Shown here: one piece after another, positions 22,469 through 31,001 of the stretch
Position numbering within the stretch: the stretch's first letter is position 1
How the letters are laid out: each line of letters begins with the position of its first letter
NCBI GenBank assembly: GCA_002337095.1
Contig: DDFI01000011.1
Location: forward strand, 1 to 33,882
Direction of reading: 5' to 3'
Origin: Candidatus Saccharibacteria bacterium UBA1932
GTDB taxonomy: Bacteria; Patescibacteriota; Saccharimonadia; Saccharimonadales; Saccharimonadaceae
DNA length: 33,882 nucleotides
Translations under genes and position numbers: made by a program
The notes under the pieces: generated by a model
What the model was told of the DNA's origin: nothing
What the model saw: the letters and a program-made list of their open reading frames with translations, nothing else
The model's database searches: none

Positions 22469-23797
22469 TTACTTCTTGAGCATCGCTGCCTTGATCACCT
22501 CAGCGTAAGCGTTCTGACCCGCTACATTCGGATGGAATGAGTACTCCTTGTGAGCCAGGTCGAGCCCATTGAAAAAGCTGGTTCTACTGCAGACATATCG
22601 GTTGGCGAACGGTGAACCACCGGCGTTAGGGTTGATGTAGGTGATACGACCCTTGTTGCCTAGCGCTGCATTACGCGCAACCGTAACCGCCTTCGAGATG
22701 GTACTGTTCAGTTCTACCTGAACGGCGCGTGCTCCAGATACGTCCAGCAAATTGCAGTTCTTCGCGGTCGGACTCGTGAGGTACGGATAGCCAACCACGT
22801 ACAGATGGGCATTCGGTGCCTTACGAAGGATGGTCTCGTAGGTTGTCGCAAGGTTGTTCTTGAACGCATCTGCGTGGATGTTGTTCATGAAAGCCTGGTA
22901 AATCAGAGACCCCTTGCCGCAGCCTGGAATACACCCCAGCAGATAGTCGCCAAAACCCACGTCATTGCCGCCAATCGATAGTGTCACCACTTTTGTACTA
23001 GCGGAAAGTGTATCGATCTGCGCGGGCTCGTCCCACTGTCCTGAGTACTTTACGTCTGAAGTGGTAGCGCCAGAGCAGGCGACGAACGCGACATCTCCGA
23101 GTTGAAGCGACGAGTCCTTAACCAGCAGACGCGGATAGGCGCGGGTGCTACGGTGGCAGCGATCCTCATTGTTGGGCGGCAGGGAGTTGCTGGCTGGATC
23201 AAATGGCTCTACTCCCTCTCCAGAAGAAAATGAGTCACCCAGCGCAACATATGTGGCGGATGGTGGAACGAGAGCCGTCCACTCAACGGTGCTATCCCTG
23301 AAGTGGGGCTTTTCTCCCCAGCCCTCGTAAGAGACATTGTGCACGTCATTGATACACGAGATGTTGCTCAGAAGCGTGCCATAGTGCAAATCGCCCCATG
23401 TTTGACGGTTGTGCATATAGCCGCTTTCCGTACCTGGCAGATTAACCCAGTATGGGACAGAGTTCGCATCGTACTCTAGGGTGTTTATGCTGCTTCCAGT
23501 GCCATCGCCGTGGAATCTGATGCCTGGTTTTTGGCCAGCGGACCCATAGGTGTCCCAAAATACGACGACATTATCTTGTTGCCAAGCCGGATCACCGGAC
23601 CTGTATGCCACCCAGGAAGTATTTGGCCCGAAGTAGGGATTAGACTTGATAGTCTTGATCCATGCATTCGAGAAGTTTGGGCAGGTTGGAAGTGTGCCCG
23701 TCCAGGCAGAGGCGGCCGGAGCGACGATGAGGGAGGCGATGAATATGCCAGCAAGCAGGACCAGATTGGTCAAGATGCTCGTGATCTTCCGATACAT
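22469..23797 (-). CDS. Secreted SGNH/GDSL hydrolase
   Basis: A 442-residue exported esterase-type protein. A signal peptide (about 1-31, ending APAASA before W) is followed by an N-terminal domain of about 150 residues without a known motif. The SGNH hydrolase domain then begins with YVALGDSFSSGEG (nucleophile Ser189), continues with ACSGATTSD and LSIGGNDVGF, and ends with the FHPN histidine. Several cysteines (CIPGCGKG, DRCHRS) are likely in disulphides. Such enzymes cut ester bonds in lipids or remove acetyl groups from surface glycans. The substrate here is unknown. A Shine-Dalgarno-like AGGAA precedes the ATG. Its neighbours are the pilin operon and glyA. Confidence 0.9.
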   Translation of the reverse strand: MYRKITSILTNLVLLAGIFIASLIVAPAASAWTGTLPTCPNFSNAWIKTIKSNPYFGPNTSWVAYRSGDPAWQQDNVVVFWDTYGSAGQKPGIRFHGDGTGSSINTLEYDANSVPYWVNLPGTESGYMHNRQTWGDLHYGTLLSNISCINDVHNVSYEGWGEKPHFRDSTVEWTALVPPSATYVALGDSFSSGEGVEPFDPASNSLPPNNEDRCHRSTRAYPRLLVKDSSLQLGDVAFVACSGATTSDVKYSGQWDEPAQIDTLSASTKVVTLSIGGNDVGFGDYLLGCIPGCGKGSLIYQAFMNNIHADAFKNNLATTYETILRKAPNAHLYVVGYPYLTSPTAKNCNLLDVSGARAVQVELNSTISKAVTVARNAALGNKGRITYINPNAGGSPFANRYVCSRTSFFNGLDLAHKEYSFHPNVAGQNAYAEVIKAAMLKK

Positions 23798-23927
23798 GAG
23801 AGTTCCTAACTCTTCGAGTTGTCAATGAACGGGCCCGCGGACTGAGGCCGGGGCCGGGGTGTTCTAGTGGCTGGAGAACGGTATGATTATAGCACTAGGG
23901 TACCTGAGGAGCAAGGTTCTCATAAGA

Positions 23928-23953
23928 AAACAGCTCGGTTTCCCGAGCTGTTT
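23928..23953 (-). terminator. Terminator of the pilin operon
   Basis: An 11-bp stem AACAGCTCGG / CCGAGCTGTT (plus an outer A-T pair) with a 4-base loop. On the minus strand it is followed by TTTTCTTATG. Confidence 0.85.
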
Positions 23954-23973
23954 AGAGAGTTGGCTACTAGTGT

Positions 23974-24444
23974 CTAGTTAGTAATGTCAGCTGGGCAGCC
24001 ATTGCCGACGTGGGTCGTTTGAACCTTATTCTTACCTTCAGAGAAGTAGGCAATTACAACGCCCGTTTGTGTACCGGAAGCAGGACAAGGCGTAATACCA
24101 TAGTGGTCTTTATCTGGAGTTGCAGTCGCTGCAATCATATCAAGAACTTTCTGTGGGGTATTAACGACAGTGTACGCTTCGAGGTTTGTGATAGCCGTTG
24201 AGGCATCTTTCAGCTTTGTCCAGTCGCCGTTTGCTCCCTGGTCATCGCCAATGTATGTATTAACGGCTTTTTGTAGACCTTCTACGTCTGACTGACGGCT
24301 TGCGTCACGTCCACGCTGCTGGATACCGGCGAAGGCGACGATTGAAATCGCTGCCAGGATGGCGATTACCACGATGACGATCATCAGCTCGACGAGTGTG
24401 AAGCCGCGGTCTTTTTGCATACTTTTGATATTAGTTAGAGTCAT
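23974..24444 (-). CDS. Type IV pilin, probable major subunit
   Basis: A 156-residue prepilin. Leader MTLTNIKSMQKDRG with cleavage after Gly14, mature start FTLVELMIVIVVIAILAAIS with Glu5, then the alpha-1 helix. The C-terminal domain has two Cys (TPCPASG and GNGCPAD) that fit the D-region disulphide of type IV pilins. It is the last gene of the pilin cluster, has its own AGGGGGCC ribosome site after an 81-bp gap, and is followed by a strong terminator, as expected for the abundant subunit. No assembly ATPase or platform gene is in this window. Pili are known in Saccharibacteria and are used for motility or host attachment. Confidence 0.9.
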   Translation of the reverse strand: MTLTNIKSMQKDRGFTLVELMIVIVVIAILAAISIVAFAGIQQRGRDASRQSDVEGLQKAVNTYIGDDQGANGDWTKLKDASTAITNLEAYTVVNTPQKVLDMIAATATPDKDHYGITPCPASGTQTGVVIAYFSEGKNKVQTTHVGNGCPADITN

Positions 24445-24525
24445 TTCTGAGGCCCCCTAATTAAAATGTGTGTATGTGATAATGATACACCGCTGGGGGA
24501 ATAAACGCAAGCTTTTTGGCCGAAA

Positions 24526-25275
24526 CTAGAAGTTGAGCTTGGTGGCGCTGACGGCGTTGGTGACGGTAAATGTGCGGCCGGCAACTTTTTTGGTCGAGGT
24601 AAGCTTGACTGTTGCAAGCGTCGTAGTGGGCGAGGCGGTGGTAGCAGCTGTGCCGCCAGCAGTGTCGTAGTAGCTGAGCGACATACTGGTGATATCCGAG
24701 GCGATTTTGATATCCGAAACTTTGCAGAGGTTTGATGGTACCTTGGCTGGTGAGCAGCTGTTTTGCTGCCAAGGAGTAAGCCCGGGGCAGGCGGCTGGCG
24801 AGCTAGGTACGATGGTGCGTCGCCACACGGTAGCATTGCTATCGAGGAAATATACGACGGTGATCATGACGATACTATTGCGATATTGCAGGGGGGTGCC
24901 ACAGTTTACGGCAGGGTTTTGCGCAAAGCTGAGATCGCGATCGTTTGCGGGTGGTCGCTTGGTGACGCCAAGTTCGGTGAGAATCAGCGCAGAGCTAGAT
25001 ACAAACGGCGTAGTAGAATCGTTTACACCCTGCGGGAAGTTCATCGTGCCACTGGTTGCCGGGAACGCCGTGGCGAGCTTGATGTCGTTTTCGATTTTGT
25101 CGCCAGCATCCTGCAGGTTGTAGGTCATGATATTGCGTTCGCGCTGCACCAGCACCTCGCCCACCAAATTGGCCATCACTAGTACAAATGTGGCCAGCAC
25201 TAGCATGGTGATTGGCGCCACCACCAGCACCTCGACAAGGGTAAACCCAGTGTTAATTGGCTTGATACGACGCAT
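24526..25275 (-). CDS. Minor pilin/pseudopilin (PilW-like)
   Basis: A 249-residue prepilin. INTG before FTLVEVLVVAPITMLVLATF gives the cleavage site and Glu5. A long beta-rich C-terminal domain with several Cys (VNCGTPL, AACPGL, NSCSPA, NLCKVS) follows. The size and position suit a PilW/GspJ-like minor pilin that caps or primes the fibre. The ATG overlaps the upstream pilin gene by 23 bp, so they form one operon. Confidence 0.85.
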   Translation of the reverse strand: MRRIKPINTGFTLVEVLVVAPITMLVLATFVLVMANLVGEVLVQRERNIMTYNLQDAGDKIENDIKLATAFPATSGTMNFPQGVNDSTTPFVSSSALILTELGVTKRPPANDRDLSFAQNPAVNCGTPLQYRNSIVMITVVYFLDSNATVWRRTIVPSSPAACPGLTPWQQNSCSPAKVPSNLCKVSDIKIASDITSMSLSYYDTAGGTAATTASPTTTLATVKLTSTKKVAGRTFTVTNAVSATKLNF

Positions 25276-25639
25276 ACGTTACCTGTTGATCAGTAGTAGT
25301 GCCATAAGTGATAGTAACGGTGACGCGGGTGGGCGAAACAGAGTTGCCGTACGGGCAGTCAAATGCTACTTTTGCCCGAGAAGTAGTCGGCAGCGTGCTA
25401 TATGGCGGCAGTGAGACGTCGACCGAGGCCGCCGCCGTACAGACGCCTTGGGGCTGGGTTTTGGTCTTGCGCAAGAGGTCGTAAGCGATAGAACTAGCGT
25501 TGGTGCGGTTGCGCACCTCGGTGCTGTCCCCAACCGTCACGCCGTACAGCTGGTAGATGGTAATCAGGAATAGGCCGGCAATAATCATAGCGATCAGCAG
25601 CTCGATCGTTGTAAATCCATGTTGCTCGCCGCGACTCAT
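25253..25639 (-). CDS. Minor pilin/pseudopilin (GspI/PilV-like)
   Basis: A 128-residue prepilin. MSRGEQHG leader, then FTTIELLIAMIIAGLFLITI with Glu5. The ATG at 25639 is chosen because it overlaps the upstream stop (ATGA). A longer open frame to 25750 has no prepilin start. A short C-terminal domain carries two Cys (QGVCTAA and FDCPYG). Probably part of the minor-pilin tip complex. Confidence 0.85.
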   Translation of the reverse strand: MSRGEQHGFTTIELLIAMIIAGLFLITIYQLYGVTVGDSTEVRNRTNASSIAYDLLRKTKTQPQGVCTAAASVDVSLPPYSTLPTTSRAKVAFDCPYGNSVSPTRVTVTITYGTTTDQQVTYASYQAN

Positions 25640-26193
25640 TGGTTTTTGCTCACAATCGTGGTAGTGGTAACGCCGGCACTGCCCGAGGGCTCGAGCGTGT
25701 AGTGCAGGTTGAAGCGGGTGCACGGCGTCGTGCCCTTGCACAGCTCCCACGATGAGCCGTCGTAGTACAGCGGCTCATAGATGATATAGCTGGTGTCGGT
25801 GATCTCTGTTTGCGGATTGCTGATGACTTTTGTGGCGGGCTTTAGGTTGTAGGCAGAGCCGTTCGCCAGGAACGAAAAGCGGAAGATCGCGGCGCTGCTG
25901 TCTGGCAGGATATTCGTCTGCAGGTAGTTGAGGCGCGGGTCGGTAAGGGCATTGGCGATTTCGTCGGTAGAGGGGTAAAAACCTTGGTTGCGGTGGGTGC
26001 CGTCGGCGGCGCCTTGCTTGTAGTAGCTCTCGAGGGTCAGCGAAATGGCCTCGGCGTCGCTTTTGCGCTCGGCATTTCGGCCGCCGGCCTCTAGATAGCG
26101 CACGCTGATAAATGCTACTGCCATCAAAAATCCCAATATCACAATAACGATCAAAAGTTCGACTAGAGTAAAACCGCGCATTGAGCGTCTCAT
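25636..26193 (-). CDS. Minor pilin/pseudopilin, first gene of the pilin operon
   Basis: A 185-residue prepilin. MRRSMRG leader, then FTLVELLIVIVILGFLMAVA with Glu5, and a C-terminal domain ending in a flexible, Ser/Thr-rich tail. Two Cys (WELCKG and TPCTRF) lie close together. Its stop overlaps the next pilin start (ATGA). A TATAAT box 7 nt before the ATG predicts a leaderless first gene. Confidence 0.87.
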   Translation of the reverse strand: MRRSMRGFTLVELLIVIVILGFLMAVAFISVRYLEAGGRNAERKSDAEAISLTLESYYKQGAADGTHRNQGFYPSTDEIANALTDPRLNYLQTNILPDSSAAIFRFSFLANGSAYNLKPATKVISNPQTEITDTSYIIYEPLYYDGSSWELCKGTTPCTRFNLHYTLEPSGSAGVTTTTIVSKNQ

Positions 26194-26200
26194 GTCACTT

Positions 26201-26206
26201 ATTATA
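26201..26206 (-). promoter_or_regulatory. -10 box of the pilin operon
   Basis: A consensus TATAAT on the minus strand, 7 nt before the ATG at 26193. It sits in the 24-bp gap after murB, so the -35 region would be inside murB. Confidence 0.6.
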
Positions 26207-26217
26207 TTACACTTATG

Positions 26218-27276
26218 CTAATTAGACGAGTCAAATTCACCCAGGAATCGCACCTCGGGGTCGAGCTGCACGCCTAGCTTGGCTCGCACCGTGGCCATGA
26301 TTTCGTGGGCCGCATTGTAGATATCCTGTGCGCTGGCATTGCCGGCGTTCTCGAGCTTGAGCACGTGCGACGGATGGAGGCGTACGTCGCCCCAGCTTTG
26401 GCCGCGTTGGTAGCCTGCCGCCAGCAGCACGTGCGCCGCCGACACTCGGGTAGCGTCGCCGCCGTGGACGGTATTCATTTTGCGCAGTAGCTCGAGCGAC
26501 TTGTGTGTCTCGTCATAGCTCATGATGCGCTCGGCGACATCGGGTGCCACCATCGGATTGCGAAAAAACGACCCGGCCGTACGCATGGCATGTTCGTCGC
26601 GATAGTCCCACAGCGAGCCTGCACGCCTACGAGCCTCGACAATGGTATCGCGCCGTCCTGCGAGGGTGGTGAGGTCGTAGTTTTTTTCGGTTGCGACGAC
26701 CAGGGCGGAGTCGTACTCGAGTTGCTTTGTAGGATGTGGTGACAGCCCGAAAGCGCCGCGCAGCACTAGCAGATGCCGCCGCGACTGTAGATACTTGCAA
26801 TTGCGATAGGTCATCTCCAGCTGGACAACGTCAAGCCGCCGCATCTCGCCAGTCTGTGTGTCGAGTACCTCGGCCCACTGCAGCGTATCCGCCACCGCTT
26901 GGCCATAAGCTGCAATATTGCCCACAATTCCCGCACCGACATTGCCCGGAATTGCGCTCATGAACTCAAGCCCCCAGAGGTTGCGGTTGATCGCATACTG
27001 TACCAGGTCGTCCCACCACACGCCGGCGTCGGCGATGAGCGTGGTGCCTTGGCGCTCGATTTGCCCAGCGCGCAATATATACGTAGTGCCAGGTAGTCCG
27101 CGGTCAGAAATCAAGGTGTTGGCCCCAAACCCAAGGAACCATGTGGGCCTGTTGCTCGGCGCAATCTCTGCGGCAGTAAGTGGCGCAATTTCGTCCTGGA
27201 TAAGTGCAGTCTCGGCCTCCCCACCACAGTGAAATGACGTGTAGGGCGCAAGTACAAGGTGATTGATACGTTTCAT
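26218..27276 (-). CDS. murB: UDP-N-acetylenolpyruvoylglucosamine reductase
   Basis: A 352-residue FAD enzyme that reduces the MurA product to UDP-MurNAc. FLGFGANTLISDRG is the FAD-binding turn, and GLEFMSAIPGNVGAGIVGNIAAYG the second flavin block. EMTYRNCKY carries the conserved Tyr-Arg, AGSFFRNP the proton-donor Ser, and DPEVRFLG the C-terminal Glu. All key residues are present. The ATG at 27276 is chosen over an upstream start at 27297, because a TATACT box ends 6 nt before it. It and the XRE-MurA protein make consecutive steps but are encoded 5 kb apart. Confidence 0.96.
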   Translation of the reverse strand: MKRINHLVLAPYTSFHCGGEAETALIQDEIAPLTAAEIAPSNRPTWFLGFGANTLISDRGLPGTTYILRAGQIERQGTTLIADAGVWWDDLVQYAINRNLWGLEFMSAIPGNVGAGIVGNIAAYGQAVADTLQWAEVLDTQTGEMRRLDVVQLEMTYRNCKYLQSRRHLLVLRGAFGLSPHPTKQLEYDSALVVATEKNYDLTTLAGRRDTIVEARRRAGSLWDYRDEHAMRTAGSFFRNPMVAPDVAERIMSYDETHKSLELLRKMNTVHGGDATRVSAAHVLLAAGYQRGQSWGDVRLHPSHVLKLENAGNASAQDIYNAAHEIMATVRAKLGVQLDPEVRFLGEFDSSN

Positions 27277-27282
27277 ACTTTC

Positions 27283-27288
27283 AGTATA
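27283..27288 (-). promoter_or_regulatory. -10 box of murB
   Basis: TATACT on the minus strand, 6 nt before the ATG at 27276. It rules out the longer start at 27297. Confidence 0.6.
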
Positions 27289-27319
27289 CACCCTCAATCT
27301 GTTATAATTAGTGTTATAC

Positions 27320-27396
27320 GCACCCGTAGCTCAGTGGATTAGAGTAGTTGGCTTCGAACCAATTGGTCGTACGTTCGAATCGTACCGGGTGTACCA
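27320..27396 (+). tRNA. tRNA-Arg(UCG), CCA encoded
   Basis: Acceptor GCACCCG/CGGGTGT, D-arm GCTC/GAGT, anticodon stem GTTGG/CCAAT with loop CTTCGAA (anticodon TCG), T-arm GTACG/CGTAC with TTCGAAT, discriminator A, CCA. Confidence 0.93.
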
Positions 27397-27398
27397 CG

Positions 27399-27431
27399 AA
27401 AAAATGATCATTGAAAGATGGTCGTTTTTTT
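27399..27431 (+). terminator. Terminator of tRNA-Arg(UCG)
   Basis: AAAAAATGATCA pairs with TGGTCGTTTTTT (12 bp, two G-U pairs) around an 8-base loop. The T-run is the 3' side of the stem. Confidence 0.8.
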
Positions 27432-27502
27432 GTGGTTTATATCTAGTACGGCCTGAACGGAGGAGCGCAAAGCGCGATATCTTACCTGGATCAAAACCTA
27501 GT

Positions 27503-29656
27503 CTATACGTGCTCGACGCGGAAATTGTCGAATGTCGGGCCGGGCGTGCCAAAGCCGCCGTAGTGAATGCCGGTGAGAGTGCCGGCAGGGAATGGCGCTG
27601 TGACATCGATAGCATGGCCTACGACGACGCCGTCGGCAATGGCGATCATTAGCACGCCGTCGGGAATTGTGCGGATTTTGAGCGCCAGGCGGCTGAATGT
27701 GGGCGGATGGCATGCGTCAAGATATATTGCGCTGTCGTTAACGCGTTTAAAGAAATTCACTTGGCCGCTGCCTTCACTGATCTCGAGCATATATAGATTG
27801 TTTGCGTCAACATATCGCGCGATCGGCCCCATCCACTTGCTAGCACCGATGCCAGTGATGTCGACGCCAACTATGACATCGGGCGTGCCGGCATCAACCA
27901 CAATAAAATGCTCGCCGCTCGACCCAGGCACTAGGTGGTTGCTTGCGATTGTCCAGCTGCTCCCCGGTGCGACGGTCCATGCCTGACCGGTCGGCAAGCT
28001 ACCCGGGGTGCTGCTGTTGGCGCGGTTAAAATCATCGCTCGCAATGGTTTGGCCGCGCACCTCGAGCAGCTGTGTTGCGGCGCTAGACGCCACTCCGCGC
28101 GGGCTGGTGGCGGTGACACTGATCGGGTAGCTGACTCCGGTAGAAATATAATTCTGTGGGCTGAGCGACCAGCTGCCCCCGAGCGTTGCGGTAGTCAGGT
28201 GCGCGCGGCCATTTACCACCACCCGCAGCTGGCTCCCCGATGGAGCGGTGCCGGTAATTACGGGTGCGAGTGACGTTGTAATAGCGGCGCTGGTGATTGT
28301 TGGCGTGGCTGGTACGGCGGCGTCCCCGGCAGGGGCGGCGCTGCTTGCGACCGTAATTGATCCGATGGCATAGGCACCAAACGCATCGCGCCCCGTAGTG
28401 GCCAGCTGAAGTGGTGCTAGCTGGCCACGCGGGTCAGTCAGGCGGATTGCTGCTGTTAGCGTACCGGCTGGCAAGCTGCTTGGCAACGTAACCACCGAGG
28501 TAAATGTGCCCGTCGGTACATCAGTGCCCAGCACTGTACGCAGATCATCAACCAAGTCGATTGTCCAGCGGGCGCCATTTGCCGCCAGTAGCACCAGTTG
28601 CGCTTGCCATACGTCGTAGGTAGGCGCCACGCCGTCGTTGCGCCACGCTGTCGTAATGGCGAGGCTGCCGCCAGCGGTCAGGTTGGTTTGCATATCGACG
28701 CGCGTCAGCCGATAGCGAAACCCAGCGATTTTGTTGGCTTGGTCAAATAGCTGCTGATCACTCGGAGTCATACTCGCAGCGTTAATGGGCTTGTTGCCCG
28801 ATGATAGCAGCGACACCCGCAGATCGCGGATATTTTTGATGCCCTGAGTGACCGAAAAATTATTGCTATCATGCCCCCACTCGGTTACAAATGGCGCATA
28901 TTTCCACGAATCGGACACCGCAGGCTGACCGATATTTTGATACGAGAGGTCCATGCAGCCTAAATAATCAAATCGCTGGCCAGCGCGACGGGTGACAGTC
29001 GGAGGATAGGTGGCGCCTACGCCCATAGCCGGTGCTAGCACGAAGCTATCCGGAAAAGCATTGATTGCCGCGTCGCAAACGACTTTTGCGCTAGCAGTGG
29101 TGATATCTGCCTGATATTCGCCGGCATAACTGAACCATTCACCAGTGTCGCCGTAGCCGCTGATGTCCATATAGAATAGCCGCGGGTCGCCGTTGAAAGT
29201 GTGGCCCACGCGGCTGATCATATTTGACCACGACGTCAAGTAGCCAGGCGAATTCCAGTCGGGGGCTTTGGCAGGCCCCGTGGTGGTCGGCAGGCTTGGA
29301 ATCCACGATGGCTGGATTTCGGGTACGGTGTTTGCGTCAAAAAACGGCATAATCCGAAACCCAAATCGCCCGCCGCGTGTTGTGGCTTCGGCCAGGCCCG
29401 CCTCGATAAGAGTTAGGTCGTAGACGCCAGGCGAAATTTCGACCGCCCGCCAAGGGATTTGATCACGATAATAGGTGTCGACCAGGGGCCAGCCGACAGG
29501 ATCGGCGGCGATGCCAAGCCAGTAGTATTGTCCGCGGCCAGAATTAGCAATCTCGGGGCTCGAGAGGGCAATCGCGCCGGGCAAAAAACTAATCGCCTGC
29601 GGCGTCACTGCCGTTTGTCGTGCTGCACGCCCCAACCGCCGCGCTTGTATGCTCAT
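27503..29656 (-). CDS. Large glycosidase-like protein (DUF4832-type) with C-terminal beta domains
   Basis: A 717-residue protein. Residues about 40-290 look like a TIM barrel: IPWRAVEISPGVYDLTLIEAGL at the start, DISGYGDTGEWF and PFVTEWGHDSNN as possible acid/base and nucleophile sites. About 310-430 (RYRLTRVDMQTNL, then TAWRNDGVAPTYD) fits a DUF4832-type beta domain. About 455-535 is an Ig-like domain (PTITSAAITTSLAPVITGTA). The last 180 residues (SDDFNRANSSTPG) resemble a laminin-G/concanavalin fold. It probably acts on a polysaccharide. There is no signal peptide or membrane helix at the N-terminus, odd for such a protein. A TATACT box 6 nt before the ATG supports this start and a leaderless message. 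Confidence 0.85.
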   Translation of the reverse strand: MSIQARRLGRAARQTAVTPQAISFLPGAIALSSPEIANSGRGQYYWLGIAADPVGWPLVDTYYRDQIPWRAVEISPGVYDLTLIEAGLAEATTRGGRFGFRIMPFFDANTVPEIQPSWIPSLPTTTGPAKAPDWNSPGYLTSWSNMISRVGHTFNGDPRLFYMDISGYGDTGEWFSYAGEYQADITTASAKVVCDAAINAFPDSFVLAPAMGVGATYPPTVTRRAGQRFDYLGCMDLSYQNIGQPAVSDSWKYAPFVTEWGHDSNNFSVTQGIKNIRDLRVSLLSSGNKPINAASMTPSDQQLFDQANKIAGFRYRLTRVDMQTNLTAGGSLAITTAWRNDGVAPTYDVWQAQLVLLAANGARWTIDLVDDLRTVLGTDVPTGTFTSVVTLPSSLPAGTLTAAIRLTDPRGQLAPLQLATTGRDAFGAYAIGSITVASSAAPAGDAAVPATPTITSAAITTSLAPVITGTAPSGSQLRVVVNGRAHLTTATLGGSWSLSPQNYISTGVSYPISVTATSPRGVASSAATQLLEVRGQTIASDDFNRANSSTPGSLPTGQAWTVAPGSSWTIASNHLVPGSSGEHFIVVDAGTPDVIVGVDITGIGASKWMGPIARYVDANNLYMLEISEGSGQVNFFKRVNDSAIYLDACHPPTFSRLALKIRTIPDGVLMIAIADGVVVGHAIDVTAPFPAGTLTGIHYGGFGTPGPTFDNFRVEHV

Positions 29657-29662
29657 AGGTCT

Positions 29663-29668
29663 AGTATA
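29663..29668 (-). promoter_or_regulatory. -10 box of the DUF4832-type gene
   Basis: TATACT on the minus strand, 6 nt before the ATG at 29656. It supports the start that lacks a signal peptide. Confidence 0.55.
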
Positions 29669-29781
29669 GCAGGCATATGCGTTTGCCGTATGTGATTTCA
29701 GGCCGCAGCAGTTGCCAAATTCTGCTCACGATATATACTAAATAGTAGCAGCATATAGCAAATCATCTAAGGGGAAAATCT

Positions 29782-30258
29782 ATGAAATCAGAAGCATCAG
29801 TTTCCGCTAAGCACACCACTAAGCCCGTAGCCACTGCCGCGCATACTCACGGAGTGTCGCGACTCGCCATGATGGTCATAGCGTTTTTTGCCTCGCCACT
29901 TGGCCTGGCTCGCATGTACCGCGGCGACCCAAATGGCAAGGTGCGATTTTGGCTGTATGTGGGCGCGATGTTTGCCATGGCGGTGCCGTACGTCAATATC
30001 ATAGCTGGGCTTGTGATGTTGGTGCTGCTGGTGTGGGGAGTTGTCGATTTCTTTACACTCTACGGCGAGACGCACGACGCGCAGGGCCAACCCTTGCTTA
30101 CTACCGCGCGTGACGAGCGATGGATCGAGATGATGCGCACAGTGTATATTGTAGTGCTGGTGATCTCGGCGGCGATGCTGCTGATCGCGATATCATTGTC
30201 GATCAATGGCCTGACGAACAGCTCGCCCCACTATATTCCTCGGGGTCGGTATTACTAG
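29782..30258 (+). CDS. TM2-domain-like membrane protein
   Basis: A 158-residue protein. A polar, Thr/Ala/His-rich N-terminus (1-25) is followed by a TM2-like pair of helices: FFASPLGLARMYRGDPNGKV between the helices and WGVVDFFTLYGE after the second. A third hydrophobic helix lies near the C-terminus (about 118-142). TM2 proteins are small membrane proteins without a defined biochemical function. AAGGGGAAAA is a clear ribosome site before the ATG. Divergent from the DUF4832-type gene. Confidence 0.8.
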   Translation: MKSEASVSAKHTTKPVATAAHTHGVSRLAMMVIAFFASPLGLARMYRGDPNGKVRFWLYVGAMFAMAVPYVNIIAGLVMLVLLVWGVVDFFTLYGETHDAQGQPLLTTARDERWIEMMRTVYIVVLVISAAMLLIAISLSINGLTNSSPHYIPRGRYY

Positions 30259-30349
30259 CTAGCCGGTTTCGATATATTATTGTTTTGTGATTCTAGGGGC
30301 AAATATTTGGAATGCTCTGGATTCTTTTATATCAAGGAGCATAAGGCAT

Positions 30350-30369
30350 AAGGTCGGACCTTCAACAGA
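30350..30369 (+). repeat. Left terminal inverted repeat of the RAYT unit
   Basis: AAGGTCGGACCTTCAACAGA, a perfect inverted match to 31017-31036. It contains a 13-nt palindrome. Confidence 0.85.
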
Positions 30370-30383
30370 GGACAAAAAGGTGA

Positions 30384-30389
30384 TATACT
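30384..30389 (+). promoter_or_regulatory. -10 box of the RAYT gene
   Basis: TATACT 6 nt before the ATG at 30396, inside the element. A leaderless start is predicted. Confidence 0.55.
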
Positions 30390-30395
30390 TATATC

Positions 30396-31001
30396 ATGCC
30401 AGTAAGAAACGTAAATAAGCCTGATATTGCCGATGCATACTATCATGTGTATTTTCGAGGGCTTAATAAGCAAGAGATTTTTCGTGACGAGGCAGACTAC
30501 AAGGTGTTTGTCTCGTTTTTTGATCGATATTTAACGAGAGCGCAGCGGCGTTCACCGTTTGGTGTGTACCCCCACCTACGGGGTAGGGTAGAGCTGCTCT
30601 GTTACTGCCTAATGCCCAACCACGTGCATCTGTTACTTTATCAAATAGAGTCCGCAGCAATGTCGCAGCTAATGCGCGGTTTGCTGACAAGCTATAGTCG
30701 GTATTTTAACAATAAGTACAGGCGTTCGGGACCGCTATTTGAGACACGGTACAAAGCGTCGTATATCGACAGCGAGACATACCTTGTGCATATTACGCGC
30801 TACATTCATATGAATCCGCGGTATTGGAAGCGATACCGCTACTCGAGCATCCAGTTCTATTTAGGCGTAACACCGGCGCCAGAATGGTTGCAGTATGAGC
30901 GGCTAGAGGAGATGACGCCGGCGCAGTATCTATCTTTTTGCCAGTCATATCAAGGGAACAAAGATGCGCTTCGACAACTCAAAGACGAGCTCGCCACCTA
31001 A
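30396..31001 (+). CDS. REP-associated tyrosine transposase (RAYT, Y1 HUH)
   Basis: A 201-residue Y1 transposase of the IS200-like RAYT group. ADAYYHVYFRGLNKQEIF is the typical N-terminus. ELLCYCLMPNHVHLLL carries the HUH motif (His76-Val-His78). SRYFNNKYRRSGPLFETRYK contains the presumed nucleophile Tyr (about Tyr103), and ITRYIHMNP is the usual C-terminal block. RAYTs nick single-stranded DNA at REP palindromes and spread or maintain them. It is encoded within perfect inverted repeats that carry REP-like palindromes, so it may still be active. Intact in length. Confidence 0.93.
   Translation: MPVRNVNKPDIADAYYHVYFRGLNKQEIFRDEADYKVFVSFFDRYLTRAQRRSPFGVYPHLRGRVELLCYCLMPNHVHLLLYQIESAAMSQLMRGLLTSYSRYFNNKYRRSGPLFETRYKASYIDSETYLVHITRYIHMNPRYWKRYRYSSIQFYLGVTPAPEWLQYERLEEMTPAQYLSFCQSYQGNKDALRQLKDELAT

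Noticed and set aside
24441..24836. 131-aa minus-strand frame overlapping the minor pilin gene
   Set aside because: It overlaps the pilin frame on the same strand and its composition (Pro, Ser, Leu) is that of an out-of-frame translation.
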